A DNA stretch of 7,784 nucleotides from positions 2,229 to 10,012 of the forward strand of contig MAXP01000192.1 of the NCBI GenBank assembly GCA_001751085.1, read 5' to 3'. Origin of the DNA: Desulfobacterales bacterium C00003060 (GTDB lineage Bacteria > Desulfobacterota > Desulfobacteria > Desulfobacterales > C00003060). Position 1 is the first letter of the stretch. Every line of letters starts with the position of its first letter. The notes under the pieces were generated by a model, which did no database searches, was not told the DNA's origin, and saw only the letters and a program-made list of their open reading frames with translations. The translations under genes were made by a program, and so were the position numbers. Positions 1 to 4,523 of this stretch are shown piece by piece.

Positions 1-286
1 TCTGGCCGGGATAGATCATATCCACATTTTTTATGTGCGGGTTAAAGTGTTTCAGGATGGAAACAAATCTCATGAAATCGTCTTCTGCAATGCACCCCTT
101 CTGGCACAATATCTCCCAGATATGGTCACCCTCCTGGACTGTGTATGTGTCAAACACAATATCCCAACAGCCATACCTCTCTAATCTATAGGTCTTGTAT
201 GCCTCTGCTCCCCACACAGGAAGGGACCACAAAAAGGCCAGCAGGATTAGTGGTATGCCCTTCCACGCTGTTAGGCCTAATCTCAT
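1..286 (-). CDS. Secreted LysM-domain protein (N-terminal part; continues beyond the left edge)
   Basis: The first 95 codons of a gene are open with no stop up to the window edge. Residues 1-29 read as a Sec signal peptide: a short positive start (MRLGL, K9), a hydrophobic core (IPLILLAFLWSLPVW) and small residues for cleavage near A27 to A29. Residues about 48-95 look like a LysM fold: YTVQEGDHIWEIL at the start, a middle segment ending in FNPHIKN, and the typical closing IYPGQ. LysM domains bind N-acetylglucosamine polymers such as peptidoglycan, so an envelope role outside the inner membrane is likely. The domain is longer than a minimal LysM and carries two cysteines (C61, C65), with a third at C40. 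Its ATG overlaps the alr stop codon as ATGA, which fixes the start and implies translational coupling. Function beyond wall binding cannot be told because the C-terminus is missing. Confidence 0.8.
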   Translation of the reverse strand, partial: MRLGLTAWKGIPLILLAFLWSLPVWGAEAYKTYRLERYGCWDIVFDTYTVQEGDHIWEILCQKGCIAEDDFMRFVSILKHFNPHIKNVDMIYPGQ

Positions 287-1416
287 TCGGAAAAAATCCC
301 TTCAGAATCCACATAAACCCGGCGGTTACTTTTCCCGATGGTACAGCAGACTTCATAGTTAATCGTCCCGATCCTTGCTGCAATCTCCTCTGCCGTGATC
401 CGCTCTTTGCCCTGGCTCCCCAGCAGGACCACCTCATCACCAACCGCAACACCCTCAACCCCTGTAACATCCACCATGGTCAGGTTCATGCAGACACGAC
501 CTGCGACCGGCACACGTCGTCCATGGATCAGCACATCTCCATTATTTGAGAGCAAACGACTGTAGCCGTCATCATAGCCGACAGGGATGGTTGCGATGGT
601 GGACCTTTTTTCAGTCATGTAGGTGCAGCCGTAGCTGACATAAGTACCTGGAGGGACTGTTCTGATCTGAATCACCTTGGACCTGAAGGACATGACCGGC
701 TCGAAAGAAGCTGCCGCCGTCCATTCTTGAGCAGGTGGCGAACCATAAAGGAGGATCCCGGGTCGCGCCATGCCAAAATCCAAGCCCCTGTTTCCCCAAA
801 GCGCGCCACTGTTTGCAACATGCACTACCCCGCGATGGCCCACGAACCGTCTGTACTGTTCGACAGCCTCCTGAAATATCCTGATCTGCTTGTCGGTAAA
901 GGGGTGTTCTTGCTGATCAGCTACAGCAAGGTGGGAAAATATTCCTTCGAGTTGAATCCCCTTCAGGGACAAGATCTGTCTTAAAAAGCCTTGCAGGTCT
1001 TCGGGGCAAACCCCAAGCCGGGTCATACCGGTGTCCACCTTGATTTGGACCGGTGTCACCTTGTCCTGTTCAGACGATATTCGGGAAAGCTCTCTCGCAA
1101 TCTCGAGCTGAAAAAGTGCGGGCGTAACCTCAGATTCTACAGCGGCTGGAACCTCATCTGATTGGACTCCCATCATGATCAAGATCGGAAGCTTGTGCCC
1201 GGCTTTTCTGAGTTCCAGACCTTCTTCCAGTTCGAATACGCCGAGATAGTCAATGCCCGCAGACTCCAGGGTCCTGGCCACAGGTAACATGCCATGGCCG
1301 TAGGCATCTGACTTGACAATGGCAAGAATGCGTGTGTGAGGGCCAGCCAATCGCTTGATCTCAAAGAGATTGCGCCTGAGCCTGCCAAGGTCGATTATGA
1401 CTTCATTTGGTATCAT
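283..1416 (-). CDS. alr: Alanine racemase (PLP-dependent)
   Basis: Interconverts L- and D-alanine in the cytoplasm, supplying D-alanine for peptidoglycan. The 377-residue product has the family's usual length and motifs. The PLP-binding lysine is K35 in AIVKSDAYGHG. The lysine normally carbamylated is K126 in IKVDTGM, followed by R133. HVANSGA is at 199-205 and RPGILLYG at 218-225. The second catalytic base is probably Y262 in VSYGCTY, followed by IPVGYDDGY and GRVCMN. In the last motif Asn replaces the Asp of the commoner CMD form; I treat this as lineage variation. The frame stays open upstream to 1695, but homology begins at MIPNEVIIDLGRLRRN, so the ATG at 1416 is chosen; GGAAG lies 7 bases before it. 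The start overlaps the kinase gene end by 14 bp, and the stop overlaps the LysM gene start by 4 bp, so this is an operon member. Confidence 0.96.
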   Translation of the reverse strand: MIPNEVIIDLGRLRRNLFEIKRLAGPHTRILAIVKSDAYGHGMLPVARTLESAGIDYLGVFELEEGLELRKAGHKLPILIMMGVQSDEVPAAVESEVTPALFQLEIARELSRISSEQDKVTPVQIKVDTGMTRLGVCPEDLQGFLRQILSLKGIQLEGIFSHLAVADQQEHPFTDKQIRIFQEAVEQYRRFVGHRGVVHVANSGALWGNRGLDFGMARPGILLYGSPPAQEWTAAASFEPVMSFRSKVIQIRTVPPGTYVSYGCTYMTEKRSTIATIPVGYDDGYSRLLSNNGDVLIHGRRVPVAGRVCMNLTMVDVTGVEGVAVGDEVVLLGSQGKERITAEEIAARIGTINYEVCCTIGKSNRRVYVDSEGIFSE

Positions 1417-2941
1417 GGTTCTGCTTCCATACAGGAAGTTCAACTGTGAAGGTGCTGCCCTTGCCTTCAGCGCTCTCCACTCGGATCCTGCCGCCAAATG
1501 CTTCAATAATGCGCAAACTGATGGCAAGCCCCAGGCCGGTCCCCTTGCCCGGCGGTTTTGTTGTATAAAACGGATCAAAGATCTTGTTGATTTCAGTGAC
1601 GGCAATCCCCCTGCCCGTATCAGAAACAGAGACTTCAATGAATTCCTTGTCTGAACCTGCTCCCTCAGGGTCGGGAGAAATTCGTCTTGCAGCAATGGTC
1701 AGTGATCCTCCTTCATCCATTGCGTCACACGCATTAAGCATCAAATTGATCAGGACCTGTTCTAATTGGTTGGCATCGGCCCACACCATCCCGGCATCTT
1801 CTTCAAGTTGCGTTTCAATCTTTACAGATGCCACAAGACTTTGACGAGCAAGAAAAGCCGTGTTCTCCATGACCAGGGCGTTTACATCCACGGGGGCAGA
1901 CTCGGATGGCGAGGGCCTTGAAAAATCGAGGAGGTCACGGATGATGGTATCGATTCTGGTTACCTCCTTCTCAACCCGCCGCAGATAATCCCTGGCTTCT
2001 GCGTTGTCTGCCACGTGATCCGCCAGGAGATTCGTGTAGCCCAGGATAGCGCCGATGGGATTGCCGACTTCGTGGGCCACACCTGCGGCAAGCCGCCCCA
2101 GAGAAAATAGCTTTTCTGATCGTATCACTTCCTCCCTGGCCTGTTTGAGTTCCAGGTTGGCTGTTTCCAGAGAACGAATATCGGCCTCCAGGCGCTCCTT
2201 GTTGTTCGCAAGCCTTTTCAGCATCCGATTAAGGGCTGCGGTGAGGTGCGTAATCTCGTTCCGATCGATCTTGGCCATCATGAAAAAAGGATCGGTCCCT
2301 TCAAAATCATCGGACATCCTGACAAGGCGCTTGATGGGCCGGACCACGATTCTGGACAAAAGATAGTTTCCAAAGACAACAAGCACCAGCATATTCAAGC
2401 CTGTGTAAAACCAGATGAGACGACGGGATCTGCTCAACCCCTGGGTCACAGCATCAATGCGAACAGGTACAATGGCGGCCGCAATGCACTGTTCATCGTC
2501 AAAAATGGGGGCTGTAATGGTTAGCAGTGTGCGTTCACTGTTCATCTTTGTGCCGGGCTTTCCCGTCCTGATGACGCCGGCAATCTGACTCTCGGCATAC
2601 TCGTTGCGCCACGTTGGACGTTCCTTGCCAACCCACGCTGAGCCATCTGTTCCGACCACGACGATCTCAGCATACAGTCCTGAATTGGACATCCAGGAAA
2701 TGCCCTCGCCAAGGCGCTCCTTTAACAGACCAAGAGAAACCCGGCCGGCGTGCTTTGTGGTGTTCTCAACAGCCGCCTGTATCTTCCGGACGACTGCCAT
2801 GCCATCGTCTGTCTTGTATCGAAGCAGATTTCGTTCTGTGATCCTCAAGATAACAAAGCTGGTCAATGTCATGGCAACTGCCAAGAGGAGGGTCAGGCTC
2901 AGCAGAATCTCGGTCCGAAGGCCCGGTCTATAGGTCTTCAA
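1403..2941 (-). CDS. Membrane-bound sensor histidine kinase (HAMP, HisKA, HATPase_c)
   Basis: A 512-residue two-component sensor. Membrane segment 1 is at about 11-33 and segment 2 at about 174-197. They flank a periplasmic sensor region of about 140 residues that I cannot assign to a named fold. A HAMP linker (about 198-250, beginning VVRPIKRLV) and a coiled-coil stretch (about 247-275) lead to the HisKA domain, with phospho-acceptor H290 in GVAHEVGNPIGAI. The ATPase domain shows the N box (NLMLNACDA, N399/N403), G1 box (DTGRGI, 441-446), F box (FDPFYTT) and G2 box (GKGTGLGLAI). The HEVxNP form of the H box is typical of kinases that pair with NtrC-type regulators, but no response regulator is in the window, so the partner and signal are unknown. 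The start is a TTG 19 bp after the prepilin peptidase stop; an in-frame stop lies just upstream and GGGG sits 8 bases before it. It is probably co-transcribed with its neighbours. Confidence 0.93.
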   Translation of the reverse strand: MKTYRPGLRTEILLSLTLLLAVAMTLTSFVILRITERNLLRYKTDDGMAVVRKIQAAVENTTKHAGRVSLGLLKERLGEGISWMSNSGLYAEIVVVGTDGSAWVGKERPTWRNEYAESQIAGVIRTGKPGTKMNSERTLLTITAPIFDDEQCIAAAIVPVRIDAVTQGLSRSRRLIWFYTGLNMLVLVVFGNYLLSRIVVRPIKRLVRMSDDFEGTDPFFMMAKIDRNEITHLTAALNRMLKRLANNKERLEADIRSLETANLELKQAREEVIRSEKLFSLGRLAAGVAHEVGNPIGAILGYTNLLADHVADNAEARDYLRRVEKEVTRIDTIIRDLLDFSRPSPSESAPVDVNALVMENTAFLARQSLVASVKIETQLEEDAGMVWADANQLEQVLINLMLNACDAMDEGGSLTIAARRISPDPEGAGSDKEFIEVSVSDTGRGIAVTEINKIFDPFYTTKPPGKGTGLGLAISLRIIEAFGGRIRVESAEGKGSTFTVELPVWKQNHDTK

Positions 2942-2960
2942 GGCTTCTACCCCAAGATCG

Positions 2961-3725
2961 TTAACTTAAAATCCGTGCATACCAGCCAATGATCTGCGGC
3001 CCGAAAAACAGAAAAAGGAGTGCGCCAAGGCTAAGAAAAGGACCAAAAGGGATCGCCAGCTTTCGTCCCTCCTCAGTGCGGAGGGCCAGAGCCGTGCCAA
3101 CAACGGCTCCAATAGCCGATCCAGCAAAAACCGTAAACATGACGCCTTTCCAGCCTAAGAATGCGCCAATCATGGCAAGTAACTTGATGTCACCACCACC
3201 CATCCCTTCCCTTTTGGTCACCAGATAATAACCCCAGGCAACTAGAAAGAGAGTGCCTCCACCCAGGATGATCCCAAGGAAGGACTCTTTGTAGGTGATG
3301 TAACCAAGGGCGAACGAGGTGAGGAATCCGATCCCGATACCCGGGTAGGTAATAACATCGGGAATGATTTTGTGATCAATGTCAATGAAGGTGATCACCA
3401 AAAGGGCCTCGACCAGTCCGTAAAGAACAATGCCTTCCAAAGAAAGGCCGTGGCGCATGAAGATCGCAACTGCAAACAGGCCTGACACAAGCTCAACCAT
3501 GGGATATCTCAAGGAGATTGCAGTTCCGCAGTGCCGACATCGCCCTCTAAGCCAGAGATAGCTGGCCACAGGGACGTTATCATAAAAGGCGATCCTGGCC
3601 TTGCAGTTTGGGCACATAGATCGTGGGAGTATCAGAGAAAGAGACCGGGGAAGGCGGTATATGCACACATTGGCAAAACTGCCGATCGCCATGCCGAACA
3701 AGAAGATGATAATCTCAAGAATCAA
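2961..3725 (-). CDS. pilD: Type IV prepilin peptidase / N-methyltransferase (A24 family)
   Basis: Inner-membrane aspartic protease that cleaves the leader of type IV prepilins or type II secretion pseudopilins and N-methylates the new N-terminus. The 254-residue product is polytopic. The N-terminal cytoplasmic domain begins GSFANVCIYRLPRS and carries two zinc-binding CxxC pairs (C38/C41 and C63/C66), meaning the methyltransferase half is kept. The catalytic aspartates lie in FIDIDHKIIPD (about D115 and D117) and in GMGGGDIK (D179). The only in-frame start after an upstream stop is the TTG at 3725. It is preceded by a strong GAGGAG site 6 bases away, so TTG is well supported. No pilin or secretion gene lies in the window, so the substrate is unknown. 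It is first of the minus-strand run. The symbol pilD is used by family; gspO or a neutral name would fit as well. Confidence 0.94.
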   Translation of the reverse strand: MILEIIIFLFGMAIGSFANVCIYRLPRSLSLILPRSMCPNCKARIAFYDNVPVASYLWLRGRCRHCGTAISLRYPMVELVSGLFAVAIFMRHGLSLEGIVLYGLVEALLVITFIDIDHKIIPDVITYPGIGIGFLTSFALGYITYKESFLGIILGGGTLFLVAWGYYLVTKREGMGGGDIKLLAMIGAFLGWKGVMFTVFAGSAIGAVVGTALALRTEEGRKLAIPFGPFLSLGALLFLFFGPQIIGWYARILS

Positions 3726-3731
3726 GGATTA

Positions 3732-3737
3732 CTCCTC
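3732..3737 (-). promoter_or_regulatory. Ribosome binding site deciding the TTG start of the prepilin peptidase
   Basis: On the minus strand GAGGAG is followed by TAATCC and then TTG at 3725-3723. The TAA inside this spacer is in frame with the gene, so no longer N-terminus is possible. The spacing of 6 bases is ideal. Confidence 0.75.
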
Positions 3738-3763
3738 AACTTTCTAAAAAGCACAAAAATCAC

Positions 3764-3772
3764 ATTTTACCA
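3764..3772 (-). promoter_or_regulatory. Possible extended -10 promoter for the minus-strand operon
   Basis: Read on the minus strand the bases are TGGTAAAAT, an extended -10 form (TGN plus 5 of 6 matches to TATAAT). A transcript would start about 30 bases before the TTG of the prepilin peptidase. The -35 region is weak (GTGAAG at 18-base spacing). The motif lies in the left arm of the large palindrome, so expression could be tied to that structure. This is motif reading only. Confidence 0.3.
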
Positions 3773-3848
3773 GGACATTTGGGCATCCTTCACGACAAGT
3801 CAAAAGTAATTTACACTTTGTTGATCTTGTATTTTGGCAGTGAAATTT

Positions 3849-3920
3849 GAAACCTGAAATTTGAAATTGGGAAAAACACAAAAATGTAGATGCGTTACCT
3901 AATTTCAAATTTCCAGTTTC
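3849..3920. repeat. AT-rich inner inverted repeat with GAAATTTGAAATT arms
   Basis: The arm 3849-3871 pairs with 3898-3920 around a 26-base loop, with a perfect core of 13 bases (3856-3868 and 3901-3913). The left arm also repeats itself directly, as TGAAATTTGAAA at 3841 and TGAAATTTGAAA at 3855. Short repeats of this look (translating as KFQ or SNFK strings) are, as I recall, common between genes of environmental Gram-negative bacteria. It forms the heart of the larger palindrome. Confidence 0.7.
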
Positions 3921-3995
3921 GACATCGCCATTCAATTGGATAATACACGCTTTTTCGAAAAAAGTGTAAACTGGTTAATAAAGGATGCCAAAGTT

Positions 3996-4035
3996 ACGCT
4001 AAAATGATGTGCAGCTTAACTCCGCAATCCGAACT
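3996..4035 (+). repeat. 40-bp dispersed repeat, left copy
   Basis: This stretch begins ACGCTAAAATGATG and reads in reverse complement at 7672-7711 with 35 of 40 positions identical and no gaps. The two copies face each other and bracket lon and tsaB. The left copy also forms the outer right arm of the large palindrome and runs into the 14-bp tandem duplication. Confidence 0.8.
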
Positions 4036-4048
4036 CCGCAATCCGAAC
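4021..4048 (+). repeat. 14-bp perfect tandem duplication
   Basis: TCCGCAATCCGAAC occurs twice head to tail (4021-4034, 4035-4048), followed by a partial TCC. Only one diverged unit is present in the inverted copy near 7672-7685, so duplication happened in this copy or a unit was lost in the other. Confidence 0.9.
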
Positions 4049-4090
4049 TCCTATAACTATACGGAATAGGCCAAAGAATCAAGATTATTG

Positions 4091-4118
4091 TTGTCATCAA
4101 GATATTATGTCTTATAGT
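4091..4118 (+). promoter_or_regulatory. Candidate sigma70-type promoter upstream of lon
   Basis: TTGTCA (4091-4096, 5 of 6 matches to TTGACA) is followed after 16 bases by TATAGT (4113-4118, 5 of 6 matches to TATAAT). Transcription would begin near 4125 and give a leader of about 400 bases before the lon start, containing all the hairpins listed below. I see no convincing heat-shock (sigma32) or CIRCE element. Spacing and matches are good, but the motif is short and the assignment to lon rests on orientation. Confidence 0.45.
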
Positions 4119-4179
4119 AAGGACTGGCGCAAAAGGTTTGTGATAGCGGTCTTTGCCGAATAATTGCTTTTAATTAAAC

Positions 4180-4196
4180 CTCGGGCTATGCCCGAG
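4180..4196. repeat. Small GC-rich hairpin
   Basis: CTCGGGC, loop TAT, GCCCGAG: a perfect 7-bp stem in an AT-rich setting (TTAATTAAA just before). It is not followed by a T run on the plus strand. On the minus strand it is followed by GTTTAATTAAAAG, which is at best a poor terminator. It would lie in the lon leader if the promoter at 4091 is used. Confidence 0.6.
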
Positions 4197-4201
4197 CGAT
4201 C

Positions 4202-4337
4202 CTAAAAGCTTTTTGAACATCGAACGTTGAACATCGAATGATGCAATCGCTTCGCTCCGCCAGTTCATAATTTGGCAGAATACCTTATTCAAAATTCGAT
4301 GTTGGACGTTCGATGTTCGACGTTCATGGCCTTTTAG
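4202..4337. repeat. Inverted-repeat element with GAACATCGAACGT arms
   Basis: The arm 4215-4239 begins GAACATCGAACGT. It pairs with 4294-4318, identical in reverse complement at 23 of 25 positions. An outer pair, CTAAAAG (4202-4208) with CTTTTAG (4331-4337), has the same centre. The interior (4240-4293) includes TCGCTTCGCTCCGCCAG and is not a gene. Each arm also repeats GAACATCGAA or GAACGTCGAA within itself. Sequences of this kind are, as I recall, frequent intergenic repeats whose translations give spurious SNVQHR or FDVQRSMF strings. The transcript would fold into a long stem in the lon leader. Confidence 0.75.
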
Positions 4338-4372
4338 CTTGACGGCTACGTCCTGATATTGAATTGTAATCT

Positions 4373-4378
4373 GGAGGA
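4373..4378 (+). promoter_or_regulatory. Ribosome binding site of the 18-codon leader ORF
   Basis: GGAGGA lies 6 bases before the ATG at 4385. It is the same sequence and spacing as the lon site at 4512, which makes the short ORF more than a random ATG. Confidence 0.45.
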
Positions 4379-4384
4379 ATCGCG

Positions 4385-4441
4385 ATGTTTTTAGACCCCT
4401 TCGAGGGGTCTTCATCAAACCACCCGTTCTACGGGTGGTAG
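4385..4441 (+). CDS. Possible 18-residue leader peptide upstream of lon
   Basis: An ATG with a near-ideal GGAGGA site opens a frame reading MFLDPFEGSSSNHPFYGW and ending at TAG. The coding sequence is almost filled by two perfect hairpins (4393-4411 and 4419-4439), so ribosome movement through it would change RNA folding shortly before the lon start, 82 bases downstream. I do not recognise the peptide. It has no run of one amino acid as in classical attenuators, although three serines sit together. The alternative is that the hairpins are a REP-like repeat that happens to be open in this frame. Existence as a translated gene is unproven. Confidence 0.3.
   Translation: MFLDPFEGSSSNHPFYGW
4393..4439. 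repeat. Pair of look-alike hairpins (REP-like)
   Basis: The first hairpin is AGACCCCT, loop TCG, AGGGGTCT (4393-4411, 8-bp stem). The second is ACCACCCG, loop TTCTA, CGGGTGGT (4419-4439, 8-bp stem), 7 bases further on. Both fit ACCCnTTCnAnGGGT, and the stem changes compensate each other (C with G, G with C), as expected of related, structure-conserved units. Neither is followed by a T run on either strand, so they are poor intrinsic terminators. Paired hairpins of this size resemble REP elements mobilised by IS200/IS605-like transposases, but no transposase is present here. Confidence 0.6.
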
Positions 4442-4511
4442 GTGATTGGAGTCGTGGGTCAAAAGCAGTCGGCACAAGGCCCATGACGGAAGGGGAAGAA
4501 CATGAAAAAAC

Positions 4512-4517
4512 GGAGGA
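4512..4517 (+). promoter_or_regulatory. Ribosome binding site of lon
   Basis: GGAGGA is placed 6 bases before the ATG at 4524. An in-frame TGA at 4503-4505 rules out a longer Lon, so the start is secure. Confidence 0.8.
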
Positions 4518-4523
4518 ACCTGT

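Larger units (their letters stand above)
3751..4012. repeat. Large imperfect palindrome between the divergent operons
   Basis: Several blocks on the left pair with reverse complements on the right around one common centre near 3885. They are GCACA (3751) with TGTGC (4008); CATTTTA (3763-3769) with TAAAATG (4000-4006); TTTGGGCATCCTT (3778-3790) with AAGGATGCCAAA (3981-3992); TTTACACTTT (3810-3819) with AAAGTGTAAA (3961-3970); and 3849-3871 with 3898-3920, identical at 20 of 23 positions. Coordinate sums of the pairs stay between 7763 and 7780, so this is one nested structure rather than chance dyads. It encodes no convincing protein and contains no transposase. It could be a MITE-like remnant or a decayed inverted duplication. 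Confidence 0.7.

Noticed and set aside
145..549. A 134-residue plus-strand open frame across alr and the LysM gene
   Set aside because: It is antisense to two well supported genes, with no family features.
1417..1695. A 93-residue N-terminal extension of the alanine racemase frame
   Set aside because: It lies inside the kinase ATPase domain in another frame and has no family similarity; the recognisable racemase starts at the ATG at 1416 with a fitting ribosome site.
3744..3935. A 63-residue minus-strand open frame
   Set aside because: Its translation (GNLKLGN, SQFQISGFKF) comes from the AT-rich inverted repeat, with no ribosome site and no family resemblance.
4021..4048. CRISPR array
   Set aside because: There are only two adjoining 14-bp units with no spacers, and no cas genes are in the window.
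4393..4439. Intrinsic terminators at the two hairpins
   Set aside because: Neither hairpin is followed by a T run on either strand; the T run on the plus strand comes before the first stem.
3726..4523. tRNA or other known structural RNA gene in the large gap
   Set aside because: No cloverleaf, T-loop consensus or familiar riboswitch core was found; the structure is explained by the inverted repeats.
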